This document shows positions 16,948 through 23,332 of a stretch of DNA of 23,332 nucleotides, in pieces. The DNA lies in contig SDWK01001034.1 in the NCBI GenBank assembly GCA_004195335.1, forward strand, positions 1 to 23,332, read 5' to 3'. Both the position numbers and the translations under genes were made by a program. This DNA is from Shewanella sp. GTDB lineage: Bacteria; Pseudomonadota; Gammaproteobacteria; Enterobacterales; Shewanellaceae. The stretch's first letter is position 1. Each line of letters begins with the position of its first letter. The notes below the pieces were generated by a model that was not told the DNA's origin, ran no database searches, and saw nothing but the letters and a program-made list of their open reading frames with translations.

Positions 16948-17071
16948 CCAGGGTAAGGAGGACTGCTTGTCTGATGTTAATGGATTCACGAATGCCGCGA
17001 TAACATGGATGTTAATGTGCGGCCTCATCCTCCTTGATTCTTCGTAAATCAAAGTACCTATGACACCCTGG
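16948..17071. ncRNA. Nested stem structure, candidate structured RNA or MITE-like element
   Basis: Four complementary pairs nest around one centre: CCAGGGT (16948-16954) with ACCCTGG (17065-17071), AAGGAGGA (16955-16962) with TCCTCCTT (17028-17035), GCCGC (16994-16998) with GCGGC (17019-17023), and TAACAT (17001-17006) with ATGTTA (17009-17014). The side hairpin TTGATT/AATCAA (17034-17039/17047-17052) and a direct repeat GATGTTAATG (16973-16982, 17008-17017) are also present. The type is uncertain; no promoter is evident and I recognise no known RNA family. Confidence 0.35.
16967..17047 (+). CDS. Possible 26-residue hydrophobic small protein
   Basis: A TTG codon at 16967 lies five bases after a perfect AAGGAGG Shine-Dalgarno (16955-16961) and opens 26 codons ending in TAA at 17045-17047. 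The product starts MSDVNGFTN and contains the membrane-like segment AAITWMLMCGLILL. The Shine-Dalgarno is complementary to TCCTCCTT inside the ORF itself, so translation could be structure-controlled. It may equally be the residue of a dead gene or chance. I do not recognise it. Confidence 0.25.
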   Translation: MSDVNGFTNAAITWMLMCGLILLDSS

Positions 17072-17245
17072 CGAAGTTACATGCATTGAGTACGAGCCTC
17101 ATACTTCAACAGGGAATAGTTGTAGTCTGCGGCGGTGTTTGGATTGACTTGAAGTTGTGGATGGTACCGTTAACCCTACTTATCTCAACAAGAGTAAATC
17201 GAACGGTGTAGTGAGTTGGGCATCACTCTCATTTCTAAGGCGGGC
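17037..17245 (+). pseudogene. Decayed CBS-domain end of a ClC-like gene (relic)
   Basis: Two reading frames separated by a frameshift resemble the tail of the intact ClC protein upstream. In the first frame (from 17062) DTLAKLHALSTSLILQQG aligns without gaps to DTATLNEVYSILSRDRRG of the ClC CBS domain: Asp, Thr, Ser and Gly are shared, and Val two residues further on. In the second frame (17205-17228) NGVVSWASL matches VGVVSWVSL. Over 21 bases the DNA differs from the ClC end (16783-16803) by only three transitions, two of them silent. A terminator follows at once, as expected for an old gene end. It lacks a start, membrane helices and one continuous frame. An unrelated CBS protein is the alternative source. 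Confidence 0.45.
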
Positions 17246-17286
17246 AAGCGATAAGGAAGCCATAGCGGTTTATCGCTTCCCTTTTT
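17242..17286 (+). terminator. Intrinsic terminator after the ClC gene and relic
   Basis: GGG (17242-17244), a bulged C and AAGCGATAA (17246-17254) pair with TTATCGCTT (17270-17278) and CCC (17279-17281). TTTTT (17282-17286) follows. The 15-base loop is long, but the stem of 12 bp and the T run make it convincing. It is the first good terminator after the ClC gene, about 405 bases past its stop. Confidence 0.85.
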
Positions 17287-17408
17287 CGGCCCTGATCATG
17301 GCTCTATTTCTGAGAGTGTGAGCGAGCGCAATATCCTCCGCTCATCGATCTGACATTTTCAGTTATCATCCCAGCTAAGCCCGCAACACTTCAATACAGA
17401 GGAAGTTC

Positions 17409-17969
17409 ATGAGTAAAATCGTCATAATTTCAGGTCATCCCAATCTTAATGAGTCGATGGCAAATTCAAAAATAATCCATATACTCGGCGCATTAAATGA
17501 CACTCATATCCGCTGTCTTGATGACTTATATCCGAATTACAAGATTGATATTGCAGCGGAACAAGCCGCGCTGATCGATGCCGAAATGATCATTATTCAA
17601 TTTCCTTTATACTGGTCAACCTATCCGGCAATAATGAAAAAATGGTTCGATGATGTATTCACTTATAATTTCGCCTTCGGCCCCGAAGGAGATAAGTTAA
17701 AAAACAAGAAAGTGATACTGTCAATCACGGCTGGCGCAACGGCAGAATCTTATAGTGAAGAGGGGTTTAACTTTATGCCTCTGGATGACTATCTGGAATC
17801 GGCACTTCATCCACTCAAGGCCGCTCAAGTAAACATAGTCGACAGCATAGTCACGTTTAATATGAACTCAGATGCCAACGAGGGAGGCAATATCGATACC
17901 GTCAACCACCTTGTGGTCGAACATGCCGATAGAGTAAAGGCAGCCATATCACAAACTATTAATCCCTGA
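17409..17969 (+). CDS. Flavodoxin-fold NAD(P)H oxidoreductase (KefF/MdaB-like quinone reductase)
   Basis: A 186-residue flavoprotein of the NAD(P)H dehydrogenase (quinone) family. It begins KIVIISGHPNLNESMANSKI, the phosphate-binding loop region for FMN. IIIQFPLYWSTYPAIMKKWFDDVFTYNFAFG at about 62-92 is the strongly conserved quinone/FMN segment, and LSITAGATAESYSEEGFN (about 102-119) is the second FMN loop. The likely role is two-electron reduction of quinones or electrophiles in the cytosol; KefF-type proteins also regulate K+ efflux, but no kefC is in the window. GAGGAAG lies five bases before the ATG. The gene appears monocistronic: a terminator precedes it and a hairpin follows. Confidence 0.9.
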   Translation: MSKIVIISGHPNLNESMANSKIIHILGALNDTHIRCLDDLYPNYKIDIAAEQAALIDAEMIIIQFPLYWSTYPAIMKKWFDDVFTYNFAFGPEGDKLKNKKVILSITAGATAESYSEEGFNFMPLDDYLESALHPLKAAQVNIVDSIVTFNMNSDANEGGNIDTVNHLVVEHADRVKAAISQTINP

Positions 17970-18031
17970 TCCTGTCAGTTTGATATTCGGCAACTAAAGA
18001 TAAAGAGACAACAGAATTAAGCGGTCTAAGC

Positions 18032-18053
18032 GTCGCGGGAAATAACCCGCGAC
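18032..18053. terminator. GC-rich hairpin between convergent genes
   Basis: GTCGCGGG pairs perfectly with CCCGCGAC around the loop AAATAA, midway between the oxidoreductase and aspA stops. It is followed by TTCATCTCTT on the plus strand and by no T run on the minus strand, so it is at best a weak intrinsic terminator or a transcript-end stabiliser. Confidence 0.55.
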
Positions 18054-18090
18054 TTCATCTCTTGTCTAACTTATCAGCGACAACGCTTGA

Positions 18091-19548
18091 TCATCCAGAT
18101 GTAACCTGCGCGAAGCGCTGCGCCTTATACTTAGGGTTCATCAGGTTTTCTATAGAGAAGATCTCATCGAGTTGCTCCGGTGATAATAAGCCACGCTCTA
18201 ATACCACTTCGCGAACACTCTTGCCCGTTTCGGCGCAAATTCTACCTATGATATCGCCCTCATGATGACCAATAAATGGATTCAGGTAAGTGATAATACC
18301 GATGGAGTTAAGCACGAAATCCTGACACACCTGACGGTTTGCGGTGATCCCTTCAATGCACTTACCTTTTAGCGTCACGCAGGCATTTTCGAGCAGTGAC
18401 AAAGACTCAAACAGGCATTGACCTATCACAGGCTCCATCACGTTAAGTTGCAGTTGTCCCGCTTCTGCAGCCATGGTGATGGTGAGATCGTTACCGCATA
18501 CCTTGAAGGCCACCTGATTCACCACCTCTGGAATAACCGGGTTCACTTTGGCAGGCATGATAGATGAACCGGCCTGCATCTCCGGCAAGTTAATCTCATT
18601 TAAACCGGTACGTGGTCCTGAGGATAACAGCCGAAGGTCATTACAGATCTTAGATAACTTGACCGCGAAACGCTTCAACGCACTGGATAACATCACATAG
18701 GCGCCACAATCTGAAGTCGCTTCAACTAGGTCTTCGGCAGGAACGAAGGGATGACCGGTGATCTCGGCTAACTTTGCAATGGCCAACTCAGAATATCCGG
18801 CTGGCGCATTCAAACCAGTGCCAATCGCCGTGGCCCCTAAGTTGATCTCCAGCAGCAACTCCTGACAGCGCTTGATACTTTTAATCTCTTCTCTTAAGGT
18901 GATACCAAAGGCTCGAAACTCCTGACCCAGAGTCATAGGAACCGCGTCTTGTAGCTGAGTACGACCCATCTTAAGTACATCACTAAACTCTTCAGACTTA
19001 GCCAGAAAGACGTCGATTAACAAGGTCAGCGCGGATAATAGAGTATTTGTCCGTTCAAACAGCGCAACACGGAATCCTGTCGGGTAAGCATCGTTAGTAC
19101 TCTGACTCTTGTTCACATGGTCGTTAGGGTTAATATATTGATAATCGCCCTTTGCATGCCCCATCTGCTCCAATGCTATGTTCGCAATCACTTCGTTGGT
19201 GTTCATGTTCACCGATGTTCCGGCGCCGCCTTGAAAAGCATCGATAGGAAACTGATCATAAAAGCGATCACTGGCTAACAGGGTGTCGCAAGCTCTGACA
19301 ATGGCTGCGGCAACATCTTGAGAAATGGTGCCAAGGTCTCCATTGGCCATCGCGGCCGCTTTTTTAGTCTTTACCATGCCACGGACAAATTCGACACAAT
19401 CACCAATTTTTTCATTGCTGATCTCGAAGTTCTCCATCGCCCTTAAGGTATGGATCCCATAATATGCATCACTGGGGATGGATTTACTTCCCAATAGGTC
19501 GGTTTCTGAGCGCGTGCTTTCGGTGAGATTTGGATACATTACCGTCAT
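18091..19548 (-). CDS. aspA: Aspartate ammonia-lyase (aspartase)
   Basis: Reversibly deaminates L-aspartate to fumarate and ammonia, feeding fumarate to the TCA cycle or anaerobic respiration. The fumarase/aspartase signature [11 protein letters not shown] lies at 327-337 and includes the flexible SS loop with its catalytic serine. [16 protein letters not shown] near 107-122, [18 protein letters not shown] near 139-156 and the RTQLQDAVP region near 198-206 agree with AspA rather than fumarase C or argininosuccinate lyase. Length is 485 against 478 for E. coli. The ATG at 19548 has only a weak GTAGAA upstream; a second ATG four codons in is an alternative. The 227 bases upstream hold the palindrome CGGATCCG (19674-19681), but I found no convincing CRP or FNR site. 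Confidence 0.96.
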   Translation of the reverse strand: MTVMYPNLTESTRSETDLLGSKSIPSDAYYGIHTLRAMENFEISNEKIGDCVEFVRGMVKTKKAAAMANGDLGTISQDVAAAIVRACDTLLASDRFYDQFPIDAFQGGAGTSVNMNTNEVIANIALEQMGHAKGDYQYINPNDHVNKSQSTNDAYPTGFRVALFERTNTLLSALTLLIDVFLAKSEEFSDVLKMGRTQLQDAVPMTLGQEFRAFGITLREEIKSIKRCQELLLEINLGATAIGTGLNAPAGYSELAIAKLAEITGHPFVPAEDLVEATSDCGAYVMLSSALKRFAVKLSKICNDLRLLSSGPRTGLNEINLPEMQAGSSIMPAKVNPVIPEVVNQVAFKVCGNDLTITMAAEAGQLQLNVMEPVIGQCLFESLSLLENACVTLKGKCIEGITANRQVCQDFVLNSIGIITYLNPFIGHHEGDIIGRICAETGKSVREVVLERGLLSPEQLDEIFSIENLMNPKYKAQRFAQVTSG

Positions 19549-19775
19549 CGATGAGTTCTACTTTTTAATTGCGATAAGAAAATCTGAAGTACAGGTTATA
19601 CATGAGTCATGGCGGGCACTTCAAGGGGGATAGCAGTTAAAAATTGGGCTTTAAGGCATAAATATCTCTAGGCCGGATCCGACATTTTACTTTTACAGAT
19701 ATCCCCAAGAGTCAAAAGCTGTGGAAGCCCCCCTTAGGCCTCAATGAACACTCATATTGAGAAGATGACCTTTGT

Positions 19776-20282
19776 CTAAGAAAGTGTATATCTACCGAGC
19801 AGTAACTTCAGTTTAGCTACTTGATCCCCCTCCATCATACCTATCGGGATTTTAACCGGCTTACCTGTAATGAAGGTCAGAATGTAAGTCTCGGAGCTTG
19901 AGTCAGAATATGACTTTAGCTCAACTCGTTTCAGATCGGCGAGTGTCGATATCATAGGTCCCCCTATGATGCGTGTGCGTACTATTTTGGCCTCGTCAAA
20001 ATAGAGGCGGTATGTTCGGTTTTGTACTGCAATGATGACACATAGAACAAAGAAAGCGGCGAACGCCAGATGGCCTATGATGCTATGAGGGGGATCGACA
20101 AACGTTTGCGCCAGTAATACCAAGGCGACAACAGATGCGAACCAGGTGATCCCGGAAACAAAGAGTGACATAGTCACAAAATTCAACCCTGAGTATTTTT
20201 CATCATGCTCTTTAATGTAGGTCCGCTCTAAGTAGATGATCAACATCAGACCCAGAGGTATTAAAATGTAGAAAAATTGCAC
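19776..20282 (-). CDS. Unrecognised three-helix membrane protein with cytosolic beta-rich tail
   Basis: A 168-residue protein with hydrophobic segments at about 3-18, 35-61 and 70-87. A basic turn (QNRTYRLYFDEAKIVRTR) then leads into an 80-residue domain of alternating strands, ending in a helix AKLKLLLGRYTL. The domain looks like the small PH-like domains found in other bacterial membrane proteins, but I cannot name the family. AAAGGAG lies about 11 bases before the ATG at 20282; an in-frame GTG four codons earlier is too close to it to be the start. It precedes aspA on the same strand by 227 bases, so co-transcription is possible but not obvious. Confidence 0.7.
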   Translation of the reverse strand: MQFFYILIPLGLMLIIYLERTYIKEHDEKYSGLNFVTMSLFVSGITWFASVVALVLLAQTFVDPPHSIIGHLAFAAFFVLCVIIAVQNRTYRLYFDEAKIVRTRIIGGPMISTLADLKRVELKSYSDSSSETYILTFITGKPVKIPIGMMEGDQVAKLKLLLGRYTLS

Positions 20283-20297
20283 AAGACACTCCTTTAC

Positions 20298-20349
20298 TTG
20301 TCGCCCTGACTTTCAATCCAAGATTGTCACCCTGACTTGCAACCAAAGT
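20298..20349. repeat. Two tandem 26-base imperfect repeats, each with a small inverted repeat
   Basis: Units 20298-20323 and 20324-20349 agree at 21 of 26 positions and share TTGTC and CCCTGACTT. Around each 3' end is a small inverted repeat: CAATC/GATTG in the first and CAAC/GTTG in the second, so one T-A pair has become C-G. They lie just before the start of the minus-strand membrane gene, in its promoter or leader. Confidence 0.6.
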
Positions 20350-20688
20350 TGACTCAATAACAGCTAAAAATAGTAGCGCAGATAATGGGCCAAACTCATA
20401 TTGACCACACCACAGAACTATCGCACAGCACCAGCACTAAAACCAAAGCTAAAACCAGAGTCCAACGTAAAGACTAAAGATACAGTTTAACTTAAGAGGC
20501 AAACATGAGGATGATTTTCACTGGAATGCTAGTAAAAGATATTATCTAAACAGCAGATTAGTTCATCACCCATAGATAGGAACAATCAACATAGAGCAAA
20601 GTGCATACCGAATCACGGGGCAAGAGAACACTTCATAAAAAAATGACCCGAGTATTAACACTTACCAGCATCTCACCACATTGGGCTA

Positions 20689-20709
20689 TATATGACTAAT
20701 TATCATATA
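20689..20709. promoter_or_regulatory. AT-rich operator-like palindrome upstream of pyrB
   Basis: TATATGA and TCATATA are perfect 7-base inverted repeats around a 7-base AT-rich centre, about 66 bases before the -35 box of the probable pyrB promoter. Possibly a regulator site; I cannot name the protein. Confidence 0.4.
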
Positions 20710-20737
20710 CAGGCCAATACAAGAGAACCTATTCAGA

Positions 20738-20758
20738 TGTTTGTATAATTCGCAAACA
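20738..20758. promoter_or_regulatory. Palindrome enclosing a consensus TATAAT
   Basis: TGTTTG (20738-20743) and CAAACA (20753-20758) are exact inverted repeats enclosing TATAAT (20744-20749). There is no good -35 box at the right distance. It may be an operator, or a second promoter that a repressor bound to the palindrome would block. Confidence 0.4.
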
Positions 20759-20774
20759 AAACCCCCTAGAGTGA

Positions 20775-20803
20775 TTCCACTGTAACGGCCATTCTGGTAT
20801 AGT
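20775..20803 (+). promoter_or_regulatory. Probable pyrB promoter with extended -10
   Basis: TTCCAC (20775-20780), a 17-base spacer and TATAGT (20798-20803), with TGG directly before the -10 hexamer as in extended -10 promoters. The predicted leader to pyrB is about 80 bases. Confidence 0.5.
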
Positions 20804-20838
20804 GTCGCCTCAGCCACCCTACATAACTTTAGGGCACC

Positions 20839-20886
20839 ATGACAGGTTTTCGACTTGCCATATCGCCCCCCAGAAATTGGAAATAA
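20839..20886 (+). CDS. Possible 15-residue pyrB leader peptide
   Basis: ATG at 20839 opens 15 codons (MTGFRLAISPPRNWK) and stops six bases before the pyrB ATG. AGGG lies four bases upstream, in the right arm of a small CCCTA/TAGGG hairpin (20817-20834). The stop codon overlaps the pyrB Shine-Dalgarno region, so its translation would affect pyrB initiation. A Pro-Pro pair could slow ribosomes. I see no U-rich pause and terminator like those of E. coli pyrL, so this is speculative. Confidence 0.3.
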   Translation: MTGFRLAISPPRNWK

Positions 20887-20892
20887 AGGCTG

Positions 20893-21912
20893 ATGACTCA
20901 GTTTCAAGGATCACATATCCTCTCGGTAAACCAGCTTAACCTGGATTCCGTGCAACAGATTTTTAATGTTGCTTCTCGCATGACTCCCTATGCTTTAAGA
21001 CAGAAACGTACCACTGTCCTTGAAGGCGCTATTTTAGGTAACCTCTTTTTCGAACCCAGCACACGAACACGTATAAGTTTCGGCTGCGCGTTTAACTTGC
21101 TCGGCGGAAAGGTCAATGAAACCGTGGGTATGGCCTCTTCATCTCTGTCTAAAGGTGAATCCCTCTATGACACAGCAAGAGTGCTATCAAGTTACTCGGA
21201 TGTGATCGCTATGCGCCACCCTGAAGCATTCTCGATCCGAGAGTTCTCAGAAGGCAGCCGGGTGCCGGTTATCAATGGCGGTGATGGCTCTAACGAGCAT
21301 CCGACCCAGGCTCTACTCGATCTATTTACCATACAGAAAGAGCTGGCGACCCGTGGCCAGGATGTCAGCGGCATGCATATTGCGATGGTAGGCGATCTTA
21401 AATTTGGCCGCACGGTTCACTCGCTCTCTCGTCTGCTATGTATGTATAAAAACGTCAGTTTTACTCTCGTTTCGCCCAAAGAGTTATCAATGCCTGACTA
21501 TGTGATCAGTGACATTGAAAATGCTGGGCATAAGATCACAATAACAGACCAACTTGAAGGCCATTTAGATCAGGCTGATATACTCTATCTGACTCGCATT
21601 CAAGAAGAACGTTTTCCTTCTCAAGAAGAAGCGAACAAGTATCGCGGTAAGTTTCGTCTCAATCGCAATATTTACACACAGCATTGCAAGTCAAACACTG
21701 TGATCATGCATCCGTTACCTAGAGACTCGCGCAAGCAGGCCAATGAACTAGACAATGACCTTAATAGTCATCCTAATTTGGCCATCTTTAGACAGGCAGA
21801 TAACGGACTACTAATCCGCATGGCACTGTTTGCACTGACACTCGGCGTTGACACGCAACTCGAACAATACGAGTGTCCAGTTAATTGGTATTCACGAAAA
21901 GCCGACTTTTAA
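20893..21912 (+). CDS. pyrB: Aspartate carbamoyltransferase catalytic subunit
   Basis: Condenses carbamoyl phosphate with L-aspartate to N-carbamoyl-aspartate, the committed step of pyrimidine synthesis. The carbamoyl-phosphate loop FFEPSTRTRISF (52-63) is intact, followed by SSSLSKGES (82-90) from the neighbouring-subunit loop, MRHPEA (106-111), HPTQALLDLFTIQ (136-148), MVGDLKFGRTVHSL (165-178) and MHPLPR (272-277). At 339 residues it is about 28 longer than E. coli PyrB, mostly as added N- and C-terminal segments. No pyrI regulatory-subunit gene follows; hemL does, so this copy may work without PyrI. AAAGG lies close (three bases) to the ATG. The upstream region carries palindromes, a promoter and a possible leader peptide. 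Confidence 0.95.
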   Translation: MTQFQGSHILSVNQLNLDSVQQIFNVASRMTPYALRQKRTTVLEGAILGNLFFEPSTRTRISFGCAFNLLGGKVNETVGMASSSLSKGESLYDTARVLSSYSDVIAMRHPEAFSIREFSEGSRVPVINGGDGSNEHPTQALLDLFTIQKELATRGQDVSGMHIAMVGDLKFGRTVHSLSRLLCMYKNVSFTLVSPKELSMPDYVISDIENAGHKITITDQLEGHLDQADILYLTRIQEERFPSQEEANKYRGKFRLNRNIYTQHCKSNTVIMHPLPRDSRKQANELDNDLNSHPNLAIFRQADNGLLIRMALFALTLGVDTQLEQYECPVNWYSRKADF

Positions 21913-21939
21913 TTTGGCGACTGACTTTAAGGATTGATA

Positions 21940-23226
21940 ATGACTCGTTCTGACGAACTATTTGAACAGGCTAAGAAAACCATCCCAGGTGGGGTTAACT
22001 CTCCAGTACGTGCTTTCAGCAGTGTAGGTGGCTCACCACGTTTCATCGAAAAAGCCGATGGCGCATATATCTATGACGCCGACGGTAATGCATACATCGA
22101 CTATGTTGGCTCTTGGGGCCCTATGATCTTAGGTCATAACCACCCTAAAATTCGTGCAGCAGTATTGGCTGCCGTTGAAAATGGTCTGTCATTTGGCGCC
22201 CCGACTGAACTTGAAGTCACCATGGCTGAAAAAGTCATCGAAATGGTACCTTCAATGGAACAAGTTCGTATGGTGAGTTCAGGCACTGAAGCCACCATGA
22301 GTGCGATTCGTTTGGCACGTGGTTTCACTAACCGTGACAAAATCCTCAAGTTTGAAGGCTGCTACCATGGCCACGCTGACTGTTTACTCGTTAAAGCGGG
22401 TTCTGGTGCACTAACCTTAGGTCAGCCAAGCTCTCCAGGTATTCCAGAAGATTTTGCTAAGCACACGCTCACAGCAACTTATAACGACCTTGAGACTGTT
22501 AAGGCGCTGTTCGAACAGTATCCTGAAGAGATCTCTTGCATCATTCTTGAGCCTGTTGCCGGCAACATGAACTGCATTCCTCCAGTCGATGGTTTCTTAC
22601 AAGGCCTGCGTGCTATCTGTGACCAATACGGCGCATTGATGATTATCGATGAAGTGATGACCGGTTTCCGTGTATCTAAGGGCGGCGCTCAAGGCTACTA
22701 CGGCGTGACTCCTGACTTGACTACGCTTGGTAAAGTTATCGGTGGCGGTATGCCAGTAGGCGCATTCGGTGGCCGTAAAGATGTGATGCAGTTTATCGCA
22801 CCAACTGGCCCTGTTTATCAGGCAGGTACTCTGTCAGGTAACCCTATTGCTATGTCTGCAGGTCTTGCCCAAATGGAAGAGCTGTGCGCTGATGGCCTTT
22901 ATGAAGAACTTGCCGCTAAAACTAAGCGTGTCGCCGAAGGCTTCAAAGCCGCTGCGAACAAGCATGGCATTCCAATGGCAATCAACTACGTTGGTGGCAT
23001 GTTCGGATTGTTCTTCACCGAAGAGGAAAAAGTCACGTCGTTTGAGCAAGTCACTAAATGCGATGCTGAGAAGTTCCCTATCTTCTATCACGGCATGTTA
23101 GATGAAGGTGTATACCTTGCTCCTAGCGCTTATGAAGCAGGCTTCCTGTCTATGGCCCATGGTGAGAAAGAGATTGAAGAAACATTAGCGGCAGCCGATC
23201 GCGTGTTTGCTAAGATGGCTAAGTAA
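21940..23226 (+). CDS. hemL: Glutamate-1-semialdehyde 2,1-aminomutase
   Basis: A PLP enzyme that converts glutamate-1-semialdehyde to 5-aminolevulinate, the precursor of haem, sirohaem and cobalamin, in the C5 pathway. The PLP-binding Lys265 lies in [18 protein letters not shown], the usual position. [15 protein letters not shown] (113-127) binds cofactor phosphate, and [11 protein letters not shown] (235-245) holds the PLP-ring aspartate. The N-terminus [11 protein letters not shown] is diagnostic. The frame is open from a TTG at 21934, but the ATG at 21940 has AAGGA six bases before it and starts [12 protein letters not shown] as expected, so I use it. It follows pyrB by 27 bases, so the two are probably co-transcribed, and a terminator comes soon after. 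Confidence 0.97.
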   Translation: MTRSDELFEQAKKTIPGGVNSPVRAFSSVGGSPRFIEKADGAYIYDADGNAYIDYVGSWGPMILGHNHPKIRAAVLAAVENGLSFGAPTELEVTMAEKVIEMVPSMEQVRMVSSGTEATMSAIRLARGFTNRDKILKFEGCYHGHADCLLVKAGSGALTLGQPSSPGIPEDFAKHTLTATYNDLETVKALFEQYPEEISCIILEPVAGNMNCIPPVDGFLQGLRAICDQYGALMIIDEVMTGFRVSKGGAQGYYGVTPDLTTLGKVIGGGMPVGAFGGRKDVMQFIAPTGPVYQAGTLSGNPIAMSAGLAQMEELCADGLYEELAAKTKRVAEGFKAAANKHGIPMAINYVGGMFGLFFTEEEKVTSFEQVTKCDAEKFPIFYHGMLDEGVYLAPSAYEAGFLSMAHGEKEIEETLAAADRVFAKMAK

Positions 23227-23264
23227 GCATTGTTCTCTGGCTAACATCTAGCTAGCTGAAATCG

Positions 23265-23290
23265 AAAAGGACGCATCAGCGTCCTTTTTT
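23265..23290 (+). terminator. Intrinsic terminator after hemL
   Basis: AAAAGGACGC pairs perfectly with GCGTCCTTTT around the loop ATCA, followed by TT, giving a T6 run. It ends the pyrB-hemL transcript 39 bases past the hemL stop. Confidence 0.95.
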
Positions 23291-23332
23291 ATTACCTGTT
23301 CCTTGTAGGCTGAAGCAGGCTTCCCCTATATC

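Larger units (their letters stand above)
16837..17408. other. 572-base intergenic region with inverted repeats, a small ORF, a gene relic and a terminator
   Basis: No full gene is present. From left to right it holds two short inverted repeats (16902-16946), a larger nested fold (16948-17071) containing a 26-codon ORF, a probable decayed CBS-domain gene end (17037-17245) and an intrinsic terminator (17242-17286). About 120 bases of leader for the next gene follow, ending in the GAGGAAG Shine-Dalgarno. Each part is listed separately. Confidence 0.7.
20283..20892. other. 610-base gap upstream of pyrB
   Basis: No full gene is seen. It holds a 26-base tandem repeat (20298-20349), an imperfect CTAAAACCA repeat near 20445-20460, a 14-codon ORF with an AGAGG Shine-Dalgarno at 20505-20549 of unknown meaning, two operator-like palindromes (20689-20709, 20738-20758), a promoter (20775-20803) and a short leader ORF (20839-20886). 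The palindromes, promoter and leader ORF probably belong to pyrB regulation. Confidence 0.6.

Noticed and set aside
16913..17221. GCCTAAC and GTTGGGC, which match the outer core sites of an integron attC
   Set aside because: They are about 300 bases apart, much more than a normal attC, the inner boxes are missing, and the right one lies in the ClC-like coding relic.
20505..20549. 14-codon ORF with AGAGG Shine-Dalgarno in the pyrB upstream gap
   Set aside because: Too short and compositionally ordinary for an AT-rich gap; no structural or positional support, so not listed as a gene.
22847..23101. 84-codon plus-strand ORF inside hemL and similar out-of-frame ORFs inside other genes
   Set aside because: They are shadows of strongly conserved genes and show no ribosome sites or domains.
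1..23332. Search for CRISPR repeats, tRNA or rRNA genes, transposases and phage genes
   Set aside because: Reading by eye found none; the genes are mostly core metabolism with ordinary spacing.

Overview
The window looks like a chromosomal segment of a marine gammaproteobacterium, most likely Shewanella. The gene content and the neighbour pairs (tyrS/mepM/anmK, erpA/DUF6776 protein, pyrB/hemL, mtnN/CbiB-like/YicG-like) match what I remember of Shewanella genomes; no database was consulted. It is mostly core-genome material. I see no phage, CRISPR array, insertion sequence, rRNA or tRNA.

Layout. 1-2632 (minus strand): a nucleoside hydrolase cut by the left edge, a doubtful small membrane ORF, and a CHASE3-GGDEF diguanylate cyclase. 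2974-6339 (plus): a probable operon of mtnN, a divergent CbiB-like membrane protein, a DUF2721 protein, a YicG/UPF0126 channel-like protein and a periplasmic NTF2-like protein; the last three overlap by ATGA junctions. 6540-8171 (plus): a POT-family peptide transporter that converges on tyrS (8304-9500, minus) across a bidirectional terminator. 9641-13551 (plus): mepM-type M23 peptidase, anmK, a DUF2750 protein and a small membrane protein, converging on erpA (minus) across a second bidirectional terminator. 14203-15030 (minus): a DUF6776-type membrane/coiled-coil protein, divergent from a ClC-family gene (15127-16836).

16837-17408 is the least explained stretch. It holds nested inverted repeats, a 26-codon ORF whose Shine-Dalgarno lies in a stem, what looks like the decayed CBS-domain end of a second ClC-type gene, and an intrinsic terminator. 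It is followed by a flavodoxin-fold NAD(P)H oxidoreductase (plus), aspA (minus), a small membrane protein (minus), a 610-base regulatory-looking gap, then pyrB and hemL (plus) with a terminator at the right end.

Functionally the region mixes nucleoside and methyl-cycle salvage (nucleoside hydrolase, mtnN), envelope recycling (mepM, anmK), amino-acid, pyrimidine and tetrapyrrole metabolism (aspA, pyrB, hemL), Fe-S maturation (erpA) and transport. I found no clear new multi-gene system. The most useful leads are the ClC protein with several substituted ion-pathway residues, the relic and structured element beside it, the CbiB-like protein lacking catalytic-region residues, and the compound leader of pyrB.
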